From: Penium margaritaceum
Lineage: Eukaryota > Streptophyta > Zygnematophyceae > Desmidiales > Peniaceae
Assembly (NCBI GenBank): GCA_023375785.1
Contig: SZWC01007284.1
Location: 72,596 to 116,018, forward strand
Length of the DNA stretch: 43,423 nucleotides
Reading direction: 5' to 3'
Under the pieces are notes generated by a model that worked only from the letters and a program-made list of their open reading frames with translations, was not told the DNA's origin and did no database searches. The position numbers were made by a program, and so were the translations under genes. Of this stretch, positions 1 through 9,689 are shown one piece after another; position 1 is the stretch's first letter; each line of letters starts with the position of its first letter.

Positions 1-600
1 GGGGGGGGGGGATTTCATGGGCCACTAACAGACACTTTGAAGGCACATAATATCGAACACCAACTATTTGCACCGTATTTACCTCAACAGAACAAGGTAG
101 CAGAACAGTGGCACCGTACATTGGGAGATGCACTGCATAACCTGCTAACAGAGTTGGGAATGTATTTTGGATTCTGGGAAGATGCAGTCAAGTACATCAT
201 GTGGGTGTGGAACCGAGTTACATAGGGGCAGCACCCCAAGATGGTGACACCATGGGAGCAGTGGTTCAAGGAAAAGGTTGATCTACCGCCCACTTGGCTG
301 TGGGGAACCATGGCCTGCGTGTGGTTTGCACTGGTGCAACGTGAGAACGTAATAAGTCCACGAGATCGAGGGTGTGTCTTTGTCGGAGTTTCTCATCCTT
401 CAAAAACGTGGCAGTTTTGGGACCTCACAAACCAGTTATTGATATTTGGGATGCATCCTTCCTGGAGCACATGCGGTACAAAACGTTTTGTACTCTTGAG
501 CATGTTCCGTACATACCGCCACCTGAGCACCATCCACAGTATGTGAGTGTGCCTGCACTCACTCCCAGTTTTGTGCTCAGACCAGAGAGATCCGTGGAGC
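1..600 (+). pseudogene. Element A: copia integrase, C-terminal part (5' cut by window)
   Basis: From base 1 the first frame reads as the end of a Ty1/copia integrase core. APYLPQQNKVAEQWHRTL matches the usual region around the catalytic glutamate (consensus PQQNGVAER.NRTL), followed by WEDAVKYIMWVWNR. A TAG stop at 223-225 interrupts, then the same frame continues through TPWEQWF and the post-integrase motif GCVFVGVSHPSKTWQFWDL. At about 425-435 the reading must move to the third frame (VIDIWDASFLE), so at least one frameshift and one stop are present. The enzyme would insert retrotransposon cDNA into the chromosome. The same lineage as element J is likely, from similar wording around TPW..W. 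The N-terminal HHCC domain and first catalytic aspartates lie outside the window. Confidence 0.85.
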
Positions 601-854
601 GTGCTCAAGAGGTAACCACTGGCTCATCTGTGCCACAGGAATTACTTTTTCCTGCTGTTTTTGCGAGTACCACCAACTCCAGTCTTACACCCTCATCCCC
701 AGGCCTGGCTCCCATGAGCACGCATTCTAAAACCGAGGTCATTCCACCCCCTGATCCAGTCTATCGTTCACTGTGCACACAGCCACGTGTGGACTACAGG
801 CAGTTTTTTCACACTGTTGGGGTTCGTGATAAGAACACACAAATGTCTGAACCA

Positions 855-1640
855 CTGAATCTCTCAGAAGCAAGGGGGCATCCTGATGCAGTCGAATGGG
901 AAAAGGACATGGCTGCTGAACTGAATGGTCTCCTGGAATATGGGTCGTATGAGTTGTTTCCCTTGCTGTCCGGGTGCAAAGCCATTGATGTCAAGTGGCT
1001 GTACAGAATGAAACAGATTTTGGCTGGGTTCTGCCATACCGGGACAGGACTACACGGACACATACACACCCGTCAGGAGTTATGCTACCAGTCCCGTGCT
1101 GCTGGCAGTCCCCCTGCATGAGGATTGGGGCGTACACCACATGGATGTAAAAAATGTGTTCCTTAATGGTCCACTTGAGGAGGATTTGTACGTGAAACAA
1201 ACGGACAGATTTGAGGACAGTACAGATTAAGTATGGCTCCTACTAAAATACCCTACATAGTCTGAAGCAGGCACCAAGGTGCTGGAATAACGAGATCAGG
1301 CGCACCCTGGAGAACAGTGGATTCATCCAGAGTCTTTGTGGCCCATACCTCTTCTTGCGTTGGGAGGATGGTCAGCCCGTTTTCCTATTCATCTATGTGG
1401 ATGACCTGCTGATTCTCTCTCCATCCTCTACACTCATTGCATACACGAAAGCAATTCTCACACTACACTACAGGATGCTAGACTTGGGAGAAACACATAA
1501 CTTTCTGGGTATGACCATAAGTCGAGATAGGACCGCACAAACACTCACTCTACATTTAGGGCAATTCATTGCCGATCCAACTGCATCTTGTGCAGCACCT
1601 CCCCCCACAGAAGTCCCACATGAGTCCTGATGTCTATGCT
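855..1640 (+). pseudogene. Element A: copia reverse transcriptase (broken)
   Basis: This is an RVT_2-type reverse transcriptase. The entry motif EWEKDMAAELNGLLEYGSYE is followed by KWLYRMK, then a frameshift near 1018 into DYTDTYTPVRSY and the first catalytic aspartate motif HHMDVKNVFLNGPLEEDLY at about 1138-1190. A second break gives LKQAPRCWNNEI, and from 1355 a frame carries IYVDDLLILSPSS with the YVDD active site near 1394-1405 and LDLGETHNFLGM. Catalytic residues are visible, but three frames are needed, so no functional protein is expected. It follows the integrase and precedes RNase H in the normal copia order. Confidence 0.88.
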
Positions 1641-1679
1641 CATCTGTTGGATGCACGGACCACAGACTATGGACCTGAT

Positions 1680-2330
1680 ACAGACCCCACCTTGTACCGA
1701 CAAATCACTGGCAGCCCATCTTACTTGGCTTCCACAACACGCCTGGGCATTGCCTGCGCAGTCAATGTATTGGCCCAGTTCAGTCAGCAACCACATTGTA
1801 CGCATCACAAGGCCCTGCTAAAGCGGCTATGTTATGTGCTTGAAACGGCTGACCTTGGTCTTGTGTTTCCTCCAGCGCCTTGTCCAAAGCTTGACGATTA
1901 CTATGACAGTGATTATGCTTGTGATTTTCCGGCTCACAACTGTGGGGGTTTACTGTTCCATGTGGGTGCTACTGTGTCATGGTACAGTACAAAACGGTCG
2001 TGTGTGGCACACAGCATGGCTGAAGCTGAGGCACTGGGAGAGGCATCCTGAGAAGGAATTTGGCATGTCTGCTTGAAGAGATGGATTTGTCTGTACCTGC
2101 CGTGCCATTGCATAGTGGCTGCTCTGCAGCACACCGCATTGCTGCCAATGATGGTGTGCTGCATCCACACACCAATCACATCAGCATGAAACAACACATT
2201 GTGAGTGAGGCTGTTGATGCTGGTTTTGTCGAAGGTTGAGCCACTGGCAGGGATGCACACCTGGCGGATTTTGTCACCAAAGCATTTTCCTCTACATCAC
2301 TCTACTTCTAGGTGTGCCAGCTCATTGCCT
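1680..2330 (+). pseudogene. Element A: copia RNase H domain (broken)
   Basis: The frame starting near 1569 runs into YRQITGSPSYLASTTRLGIA and AVNVLAQFSQQPHCTHHKA, the linker of copia RT-RNase H, then DYYDSDYACD and VSWYSTKRSCVAHSMAEAEA of the RNase H core, which degrades the RNA strand of the RNA-DNA hybrid. A stop at 2049-2051 and a frame change separate the tail (HISMKQHIVSEAVDAGFVEG, then ADFVTKAFSS). The tail reaches within 30 bp of a polypurine tract, as expected for the 3' end of pol. The domain is recognisable from end to end but not translatable as one piece. Confidence 0.85.
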
Positions 2331-2350
2331 CCCTGCTGCCCTCATATCCA

Positions 2351-2358
2351 AGGGGGTG
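2351..2358 (+). other. Element A: polypurine tract
   Basis: AGGGGGTG lies just after the end of pol and immediately before TGTTAATTTC, the typical arrangement of a plus-strand primer followed by the 5' end of the 3' LTR (TG...). The G run is short and impure, so the exact LTR boundary could be 2357 or 2359. Confidence 0.55.
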
Positions 2359-2540
2359 TGTTAATTTCTTGTGTATATTCTTCCATCTATCTTGTGGATT
2401 TGAGTGTGCAGGAGTTGTCGGTTCGTAGATTGGAGACAATGCACCATGATTGGGGCATCCTCGCGGCCCACCTTGGCGCCACCCGGACCTCTGCCGCTGC
2501 GTGTTTATCTCCCTTCTGACCACAAGACCCTTAGGCAACA
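2359..2540 (+). repeat. Element A: putative short 3' LTR
   Basis: The segment opens with TGTTAATTTC after the polypurine tract and could close with TTAGGCAACA, giving TGTT...AACA inverted ends about 182 bp apart. The partner 5' LTR is outside the window, so the end cannot be proved. The sequence is otherwise non-coding. The start is better supported than the end. Confidence 0.35.
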
Positions 2541-3364
2541 GTGTGAAATTAGTATGTGACTATCAGAATCATACTTATTTAGGAAACCTTGACTAATCCC
2601 TCTAACCAGTAGTGGGTACACCCATTCCGAGTCTGTTTGTAGGTTTGTGTCACAAACTGCAACAGGGGTATTTCTGACTTTGGAGGACCCCTTTTTGGGA
2701 CGTGTGAGGGCTATGCCTTCGATTCGAGCACCGGCCAGCAAGCTCCACTTGCCGGACACTGAGTGAGGCTCAAATAGTGAGCTTCATCTGTAAGAGGGAT
2801 CTCGCCCCTTACTTGGACACTCGTAGTTGGTTTTAGGGTTTCCGCCATAAAGTTTTGGCCCTAGAGCACTCTAACGTTCGACGTTTGACCTGAAACAAGT
2901 TGCATTCAAGTCTTTTCTCTATTCCGAAATGATGTAGGACATGAAGCAGTGGGTGGAGCAGGGTCTGTAATCGCAAGGGAGGGATGAGAAGCATCCCTCC
3001 ATTGCATTGTCAAGCAGAGTGTCACCAAGGACGTCGGTGGCGGTGGCATGCTCACACTACCGATGGGTCCTTAAGGCAATAAGAGTCCTTGTTGGTGTTG
3101 GAAACTATCATTGACCACGAGGAAAATACAATGTTGGAGTGACCTGTCATTTCCATGAGTTATTTGCAGCACCTTGACTATCTCGTTCATGTGCGGAGTC
3201 CTCTCATGCGTATGCCATTCCCACATCGCACTCCTCCCCAGAAGAGTACTCACCACTGTGACAGCACTGCTTGCATTCCAGGTGGTTTTGGGGCTACTAT
3301 AGGCAACGTGTAAATCAACTTGGTGTCCAGAGATCATGTCCAGCGTGACACATTAGCATCAGCA
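2541..3364. other. Unassigned non-coding stretch
   Basis: I see no convincing coding domain, RNA gene or repeat end here. A minus-strand open frame at 3071-3337 has no motif I recognise. The stretch may contain the rest of element A's LTR and old mobile-element debris. Confidence 0.5.
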
Positions 3365-3968
3365 AGAGCTGCTTACAAAATGAAGCTGCTATTGGCTGCA
3401 CGGTTAGCCACCGCTGTCGGCTGCTGCTTCCAGCCACTGCTGGCTACTGCCAAGCGACTGCTTCTGATGGGAGCTCAGGCAGCCATTGCGGCCTACTGTT
3501 GCTGCCGATATTGGTCCTAGCCGCTGCTACAAGCTCTTTAGGCGGTAGTTGCTGCCGCTGGTTTCGGTGGAGCTGCTACAGGCTGATTATGGCTGCTATG
3601 AATTCCGAAGTTGTCAGCTGCTTCTGTCAATCAGGCTGCCAGCCGCTAATGCTACATGCTCAGGCAGCCGCTCCTGCCAGATGTTTCTGCCGGAGCTGCT
3701 TCCAGCTGTTGCTGTAGGCTGCTACTGTTACTTGATGTTGTGGCAGTGGTGCTACGTGTGGTGGCCCGGGCAGCAGACTGCTGCCATTGCCTATTGTTGT
3801 GGAAGAGGGTATCGAGAGACAATGGAGAGCTCACAAATTCCAGCTGCTTCTCTCGGTGCAGCTGCTACCGATGGCTGCTGCTGTATGGCTTCCAACAGCT
3901 GCTACTGGCTACTTAAAACATTGCTGCTGCTAGCTGTTTGGTTGATCGTTGCTACCAGCTACAACTAC
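3365..3968. repeat. Degenerate GCTGCT/CAGCAG-rich low-complexity block
   Basis: Imperfect GCTGCT, CTGCTAC, GGCTGCT and CAGGCAGCC words recur throughout, about every 10-35 bp with no clean period. The open frames read here are Leu/Cys/Ala-rich on plus and Ser/Gln-rich on minus, as expected from trinucleotide repetition rather than selection. The block ends abruptly at the K1 insertion point. After K1 the flank resumes with TAGCTACTGCGGGCTA (7646 on), consistent with K1 having landed inside the block. Confidence 0.7.
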
Positions 3969-3973
3969 AGGTG
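3969..3973. repeat. K1 target-site duplication, left copy (AGGTG)
   Basis: AGGTG immediately precedes the LTR end TGTCAGAAGAATGG and recurs at 7641-7645 directly after the other LTR end. Five-base duplications are typical for copia-type integration. Confidence 0.85.
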
Positions 3974-4608
3974 TGTCAGAAGAATGGAGCGAGGGGCGGA
4001 AGCAAGGGCAGAAGTAGGTAGAAGCAGAGCGATCCGTCTGACATGAGGCTGCTGACGGAGGCAAGGAGCGATACATGGAGTTAGTCACAAAGGCTTGATA
4101 GGATAAATGCAGGTCGAGGTAGCAAAGAGAGATGGACAGTGAGAGAAAGTTGGAGCAGATTATGCATACTTGATGGGACAAGTTATGCATTGAGTAGAGC
4201 TAGCCAAAGAAGCGAATTTGGCAAGGCGAAGGACTGTAAACCAAGAACTGGTAGTGGATGGTGATGAGAGAATGAGCGAGGAGCGACTAGAGCAAAGACA
4301 CGGCGGCAAAGCCGCGGAACCAAAGGCGAACAGGATGGAAATAATGTTCTGGGTTGATCTTGAAGGGAATGAAAATCCTCCGTGTTTACAACAGAACAAG
4401 ACAAAATCAAGTATCAACGGCTTCTTTCTGCTAGCCGTACGTGCAGCAATGTGATCACTTTTACTAGGGGCGGCTCGATTCTTGTATAACGGTCATGACC
4501 GACCAGCCGTTGTGCAGGTATGATGCGAGTCCTCAACCCGTATGGAGAGCTCAGATTATCCGAGGGATATTTATAGAGAGAACCTTGTCGGAGTCATATT
4601 TTCTGACA
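3974..4608 (-). repeat. K1 3' LTR (element orientation)
   Basis: The 635-bp repeat is matched along its length by 7020-7640. It starts TGTCAGAAGAATGG and ends ATATTTTCTGACA on plus. Blocks such as GACACGGCGGC, GGAACCAAAGG and AACAGGATGGAAATAA are also present in the K2 LTRs, showing a common family origin. On the minus strand CTCTATAAATA occurs about 30-40 bases from the LTR start. Confidence 0.88.
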
Positions 4609-5439
4609 GCCACCATGAGTCCGACAAGGTGAGAAGAACTGGATGCATACAAAGCATCAGTGTCCAGGTGTCTTTGTCTGGTCGGGGGAGTAACCACTCG
4701 ATGGAGGGATCTGACGATCTCGTTGCAGAGATTTGGGTTCCACGCTACTGCCACAAGAGAGTGCCACATTGTTGCGAATGATGACACTTCTTCAATGATC
4801 ATGTGGTAGACAATATGGGTGGTGCGGAGAAAGCATCTCTTGATGTCTCAAAGGGTTGCTGTGTACACCCTTGGAGGACACCCAGGGTTTTCATACAATC
4901 CTTCTAGAAAGATGGAGATTTGATACCCTCAAAGAAATGATTGCATTGTCTTGATTTGTATGGCACCATACCAGTCGTTGATGCTATCTCCAAACTGATC
5001 AAGCTCAAAAATGTGTGTCCAGTCGAGGGCTTGTGCTGCCATGTTGATTGATCGAGATGGTGTGTGGCAGCTGCTGGTGGCTGCTCACCAGTGGGGCAGC
5101 AGGTTTGTCTTGCTCGTGATGATGGTGCTGATGGTGGGGAGACAAAAGAGGTGGTAGTGAGATAGGAAGGAAGGCACTGCCATTTTTCCACTCACAGAAG
5201 ACGCTCTGCTACAGCTTGTCCTCTATGTCCTTACAAGGAGGCTGAGAGAAGCTTGTTGTTCCAAGATCTTGAACTGGCGGAGTGATGGCTTGTTCCACTC
5301 GTTGGTTCGATTAGATGATTAGGGAGACGAGTGGTATCCAATGCAGCAGTAATAGATTCTCAGAGTTGCAAGATTTTCCTAGCCTGAGATGAGAGATGAG
5401 TGATGGACTGTCGTGAGATACGTGGTATCATGTTTTGGG
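4609..5439. other. K1 internal region, 3' part: unassigned
   Basis: No retroviral domain is visible. A minus-strand open frame (4904-5191) has no recognised motif. This part does not obviously match the K2 interior. Confidence 0.5.
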
Positions 5440-6051
5440 CAGAAGCAGATGATGGCCGCAGCTGATACTTGCAGGGGAGGAGAACCTAGGCGCAGAGGCG
5501 AATCTCGTGCACTTGATGAAGAAATCGGCTTGGGCGCGGGTCACCGCAGGGTTGACGGTTTTGACCAGGCGGGTCCTTGTGCCGAGCGGAAAGCGAGGAT
5601 GATGACGGATAAATGGCAGATGAGAGAGTGGGCGTAGGGGCAAAACCACGTGTGCTGCTGGATTATAGAGGAGTAGGATGCGGCAAGGGGAAAGCAAGGG
5701 CCAACGCGCCACGAGAATTCTGCTGCCGGCGTGGGTGCAGGCTGCTGCAAAGCAGGCAGCTAGCTCGTGCAGTTCCTTGTACCAGTTGCAGATGCTGATA
5801 AGTGCTGAGACGGAAGATGACTGATGATGAAATGCTGGACGCAGGGGCAAGCCACATGCGCTGCAAGGAAGAATCGGCGTAGGCGCAGATCGCCGCGAGA
5901 ATGGCAGTTTGACCGGGCGGATTCTTGTGCCGAGCTGATGTTGACGACGAAAGCGGTGGATTGAATGATGAACTGGGTGCACAGGTAAAACCACGTGCGC
6001 TGCATGTGGTTTCACGTGCAGTGCACGTGAAACCACGTGCAGCGTATGTGG
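5440..6051 (-). repeat. R2 tandem array inside K1
   Basis: At least three imperfect units are anchored by CCTTGTGCCGAGC-like words near 5575, 5772 (degenerate) and 5922, giving spacings of about 197 and 150 bp. Each unit also has a GGCGTGGGCGCAGGTCGCCGC-like segment and a terminal CCACGTG(C/T)GCTGC. The same units occur in K2 (39020-39330) and once outside both elements (35570-35790). The minus strand stays open through the array (5428-6276, 282 codons) with a Ser/His/Pro-rich reading that matches no family I know. Whether R2 is a cis-acting signal, captured host repeat or coding is unresolved. Confidence 0.75.
5991..6051. repeat. 61-bp near-perfect palindrome rich in CACGTG
   Basis: The two 30-bp arms are centred on base 6021. 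The inner arms GGTTTCACGTGCA (6008-6020) and TGCACGTGAAACC (6022-6034) are perfect; over the full arms I find only three mismatches (5995/6047, 5997/6045, 6005/6037). It contains four CACGTG hexamers, the G-box/E-box core. It sits at the end of the R2 array. Confidence 0.85.
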
Positions 6052-6243
6052 TTGATGATGATCAGGCTGAAGATGGCGGAGAAGGCAGATGATGAAGAAG
6101 AGGTGACGATGATCTGAGAGGGAAGAAGCACAGGCGGCCGTGGCTAGCGAAGGTTGATGAAGTAAAGCAGCAGATGATGATGTGAAGGAGGAGGTGATGA
6201 CGCAACAGATGCTGGCAAAGCAGGGATCTTCTCTTGAAGTCAG

Positions 6244-6410
6244 GAGAGTGACGGCTTGTGCCCCCAATTGGCTCAAGACCGACGGCCAGGAAGACTAACG
6301 GTGTCCGATGTCCTAACCTTGAGAGGAGTATTTGCTGCATTGAGAGTGGTTCGAGAGAAGTAGAGTCGCCAAGGGAAGTTAGGAGAGTGACGGCTTGTGC
6401 GAGAGAGTGG
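6244..6410 (-). repeat. R1 module in K1 (two copies, second partial)
   Basis: The word series GAGAGTGACGGCTTGTG ... TTGGCTC ... GGAAGACTAACGGTGTCCGATGTCC runs from 6244 to 6314, and its start recurs at 6382-6410. The same module occurs twice in K2 (39581-39650 and 39721-39785), in the same position relative to R2 and in the same orientation. Confidence 0.7.
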
Positions 6411-7007
6411 CTGGACAAGATGATGAGGGAGGGAGCAGATGGCTGATGGACTAGGCACAGAATGTTCAGCAGAGGAACGAGAAGATGAAGGTGATGACGA
6501 GTAGAGGGGCGGCTGCAAGACATGTGAAAGACGGGAAACTGATGGTGCTACGGAGATGGAGGCGCAGAAGGGGATGTGACTGTACCTAGTGGCTAAAGAG
6601 GTTGTGAGAAGGGACGGAGAGGAGGGGTGAGAGTCTACGAGGGCTGAAGAGGAGGAGATTTGGCAATGCAGGGTGACAGAGGTAGTGGACAGAGACGGCA
6701 GGAAGCTTCAGAAAAGCTGTCAACAGAGTGCGGCTCGAAGATGCTGCTCGCAGCTTGATGGAGGAGGGACACCAAACATTGCCACGGGCGTGATATTGAA
6801 TGTTAGACTCAGTTTTGGTGCTGAGGAACCATCAGGGATTGAGAGGCGCTCAAGGTGATGTTGCTGACATCAGCTGTTGGTGAAGCTGAGAGGTGTCAAG
6901 CGGCGGCGGCGACAGGCATAGGCGGGTAGGCAGAGAGCGGTGATGGAAGTGATGAAGCGATGACGTGATTAGGAGGAACCAGGTAATGTTACCTGATGCT
7001 CTGATAC
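6411..7007. other. K1 internal region, 5' leader part: unassigned
   Basis: This lies between the primer site and R1 in element orientation. It is GAGG/CCTC-rich with short open frames but no motif. I see no gag start. Confidence 0.5.
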
Positions 7008-7019
7008 CATGTCAGAAGA
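7008..7019 (-). other. K1 primer binding site (initiator-Met tRNA type)
   Basis: The minus strand reads TGGTATCAGAGC directly after the LTR end TCTGACA. This 12-mer is the standard plant copia primer site, complementary to the 3' end of initiator methionine tRNA. The leader continues ATCAGGTAA, nearly the same as ATCAGGCAA in K2. Confidence 0.9.
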
Positions 7020-7640
7020 ATGGAGCGAGGGGCGGAAGCAAGGGCAGAAGCAGGTGGAAGCAGAGCGATTCGTCTGAAATGAGACTGTTGATGGAAGTAA
7101 GGAGCCATACAAGGATTTAGTCACAAAGGCTTGATAAGAGGAATGCAGGTCGAGGTAGCAAAGAGATATGGACAGTGAGAGAAGGTTGGAGCAGATTATG
7201 TAGACTTCATGGGACGAGTGATGCAATGAGTAGAGCTGGGCGAAGAAACGAGGTTGACAAGACAAAGGACTGTAAACCAAGAACTGGTGGTGGATGGCGA
7301 TCAGAAAATGAGCAAGGAGCGAGCAGAGCGAAGACACGGTGGCGAAGCCACAAAACCAAAGGTGAAAAGGATGGAAAGACTATTCTGAGTTGATCTAGGA
7401 GGGAATGAACATCCTCCGTGTAGACAATAGAAAATGACAAAATCAAGTATCAACGGCATTTTTTCTCTAGCCGTACGTGCAGCGATGTCATCACTTTTAT
7501 TAGGGACGGCTCGATTCTGTGAGAACGGTTGTGACCGACCGTTGTCAAGGTATGATGCGATTCCTGAACCCGTAGCAAGAGCTCAGATTGTCTGCGGGGT
7601 GTTTATAGAGAGAACCTTGTCGGAGTCATATTTTTTGACA
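7020..7640 (-). repeat. K1 5' LTR (element orientation)
   Basis: The 621-bp partner of 3974-4608 runs from TGTCAGAAGAATGG at 7020, directly abutting the primer site, to TTTTTTGACA at 7640, directly abutting the AGGTG duplication. As the 5' LTR it would carry the promoter for element RNA. Confidence 0.9.
7600..7610 (-). promoter_or_regulatory. K1 5' LTR candidate TATA box
   Basis: The minus strand reads CTCTATAAAC here; the other LTR reads CTCTATAAATA at 4568-4578. A TATA-like motif at matching places in both LTRs is a plausible core promoter, but no start site can be shown. Confidence 0.4.
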
Positions 7641-7645
7641 AGGTG
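7641..7645. repeat. K1 target-site duplication, right copy (AGGTG)
   Basis: Second copy of the 5-bp duplication flanking K1, directly after the LTR terminus. Confidence 0.85.
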
Positions 7646-8239
7646 TAGCTACTGCGGGCTATTGATAGCGGTTGACATTGTGTGCCCCTTTCCACAAATG
7701 TCGTTGATCGTATTCACTGGTTTTAACAGTAGGAAGTGGTTGAAAAACTAACCTGGCTTTAGCTTTAGCTTTGTTGATCTTTTTATGTAGGATCAAGATT
7801 TCATTCACTATATTTGAGTGAGTATTCAGAAAGTTAGCAAGGTCTGAAGTTTGGGTGGTTGGCGGGTGGAATCTTGTACCTATCATGGGTGACTCCAATG
7901 CCGGTGACTCGAGTTTGACTATAACGGGCTCCAAATTTACCAAAGCCATAAAGGGAACAACTAGAGGAACCTCCTTGACCAGGGTGAACTCCTCCCTGAC
8001 TAGGTGAGGAAATGTACCAACAAAGAAATCGCCTTCTGGTTGCACTTCTTGTACTTCTCCACTTCCTCCGACGTCTCAGTGTCAGGAGGTGCTTTTTCTT
8101 CACCCTTGACTAAATCAAGTGGGCCCTTGTCATTAATGTAGACATCAAACTGCCACTTGTATAAGAAGAAGTCATTCCCTTCAAACTTTGAGAAAGTGTT
8201 GATGATCTCTTGCTCGGTTGTTTCCATAGAGCGTGACAT
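7646..8239 (-). pseudogene. Element B: copia gag N-terminal remnant
   Basis: On the minus strand from 8239 the protein starts MSRSMETTEQEIINTFSKFE and continues GNDFFLYKWQFDVYI and EEVEKYKKCNQKAISLLVHF. This matches the beginning of copia-type gag polyproteins (F.G.N...WK..., then a KA...L.V segment). The frame stops after LLVHFLT near 8000; a different minus frame remains open from 8045 to 7659, so a frameshift is likely. Gag would form the particle shell. No zinc knuckle or pol follows on this strand, as the downstream side runs into the GCT-rich block and K1. Confidence 0.7.
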
Positions 8240-8524
8240 CAGCGTGAACGTTGTGGAACTAGGGTCCTTCTAGGCACGTCGGTGCATAACCCTTTGTTGG
8301 CACTCGTGGAGTTTGGATGTACCCTGAAGGATGTCTAGCCTTCATTGAAGTATGCTACCAATGTTTGGGCAGCTAATGGACACCTCTGTTGAAGAGTGTA
8401 GAGCACAAGAATCACAAGGATATGTGTGGACAGAACATGTCTCATTCAGTAGGACTGAATCAATAAATTATTCTATTCCAGTGCATTTATATCAGATCCT
8501 TGTAGCCTGTGATATCAGCTCTCT
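8240..8524. other. Unassigned spacer between B and C
   Basis: No domain recognised. It probably holds debris of the two divergent gag regions; no LTR end or primer site was found. Confidence 0.45.
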
Positions 8525-9115
8525 AACGCATCCAAGGATGCCCGGATTGGAGCAATAAAAGCCCCTACTATGGCCATTGTAGTAACCCTTGGTGGAGCCG
8601 CCCACCTTGCCTTGCACGCTAAAAAGGGCCTGAAAGAACCTCTGCACCATCTACCAGTATAGCAACCTTGCTAACCAGCTCTTTTTCTTAGAGAGGTTTC
8701 TCACTCTCCAAGACAACAAACGCAACGACATCATGTAGATATTGCAGCAGATCAATTCCCTTACTACTGATTGTGTGGCACAGGGTAGAAGATCAACCCT
8801 CAGTTGCAAGACATGGTCCCCTTCTTGGCCTTGCTGGGGAGTTCGATTCCCATGATCACCATCATTGGTGGCTGGCCTGTCAATGAGCTTAAACACCCTG
8901 AATGTGGCTAAGTATTTCCGCAGTAAATGGATGTGGCATGGTGGGAGAGATTGGGACAACCTCGAGTTCCGCCTATGCAGTCTGCCCTCAAGGTAGAAGG
9001 AGAGGCAATAAAGGGAAGGGTACCAAGCAGGACACCACAAAATGTGAAAATAAGGGGGAGTGCTATGTCTGTGGCAAAGACGCCCAACGCACATGCAAAT
9101 ACCTCAAAAAAAAGT
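8525..9115 (+). pseudogene. Element C: copia gag with degenerate CCHC knuckle
   Basis: The plus frames read as copia gag (UBN2-like): AIVVTLGGAAHLALHAKKGL, then IYQYSNLANQLFFLERFLTL, NDIM.ILQQINSLTTD, and KYFRSKWMWHGGRDWDN with frame changes between them. At 9061-9099 a zinc-knuckle relic reads CYVCGKDAQRTC, where the GH of the CX2CX4HX4C pattern is lost. Gag packages element RNA. Stops and frameshifts make it non-functional. It is followed directly by protease sequence. Confidence 0.7.
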
Positions 9116-9149
9116 CTGACCACCCAGCGAAGGCTGGGAAGAAGGTTGA

Positions 9150-9640
9150 CCACGCAATGATGGTGCAACCGTCCACCGGCCTGAAAGACCCGGGGGTCAC
9201 CGTGATTGACTCCGGATTGGGCCACCATACCCAATGTAAACGAGCAGTGTTTGTCACTTACGGCAACTCAGAGAGACGCATGAATGTGGCCAACGGCCAG
9301 CGGCCAACGCTGTTGGCCTGCGGTCAACAGCGTTGGCTGCAGGTAAAAGCAACATTCACATCGAGGTGGATGTGGACAAGGAGGCTGTTGGAGTACAATT
9401 CATGACATGCCCCACATGCCCAAATTTGGGACGAATCTGTTGTCAGTGAGCCACCTTACCAACGAGGGGCTTGAGGTACTCTTCAACAAGGAGGAAGCCA
9501 TCATCTGAAAGGAGGAGGACGGCGAGGTGATTGTGCATGGAAAGCGAGAGGAAAACGTGTACCTGCTCCCTGGAAGGATGCTCGGCAGCCAGGCCGGGTC
9601 CCAAGTCACCCACATCTTGAGGTCATGAGCCTCAGCGCAG
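9150..9640 (+). pseudogene. Element C: copia protease remnant
   Basis: VTVIDSGLGHHTQCKRAVFV carries the DSG catalytic motif of the copia aspartic protease (usual form DSGA..H). After a frameshift, the post-protease signature is MPKFGTNLLSVSHL, then TNEGLEVLFNKEEAII, one stop, then KEEDGEVIVHGKREENVYLL. The active site survives, but the domain is split over at least two frames. The protease would process the Gag-Pol polyprotein. Confidence 0.78.
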
Positions 9641-9689
9641 CCAAGAATGCCATGCATGGTTGGCAAGACAACACGACAGCCGTTTTATG

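Larger units (their letters stand above)
3974..7640 (-). mobile_element. K1: complete non-autonomous LTR retrotransposon, minus strand
   Basis: The element is bounded by two direct LTRs (3974-4608 and 7020-7640), each beginning TGTCAGAA and ending TTCTGACA or TTTTGACA on the plus strand, inside an AGGTG duplication. On the minus strand the upstream LTR ends TTCTGACA and is followed at once by the primer site TGGTATCAGAGC, fixing the orientation. The 2.4-kb interior contains none of the gag, protease, integrase, RT or RNase H motifs. It instead carries short module R1 and array R2, both shared with K2. It therefore looks like a parasitic element mobilised in trans, probably by a copia element using the same tRNA primer. 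Over the first 115 bp the two LTRs differ at about 15 positions by eye, mostly transitions, so the insertion is not recent. No clear polypurine tract is seen next to 4608. Confidence 0.85.

Noticed and set aside
3071..3337. Minus-strand open frame as gag continuation of element B
   Set aside because: No gag motif seen; similarity too weak to claim.
3549..4046. Cys/Leu/Ala-rich open frame of 165 codons
   Set aside because: Produced by GCTGCT-type repetition and runs across the K1 LTR boundary, so it cannot be an ancestral gene.
4904..5191. Minus-strand open frame as captured host gene in K1
   Set aside because: No motif recognised and no counterpart visible in K2; not supportable without a search.
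5428..6276. 282-codon minus-strand open frame in K1 as a normal protein gene
   Set aside because: It follows R2 repeats, has no known domain and a Ser/His/Pro-rich composition set by the repeat; kept only as a low-interest hypothesis.
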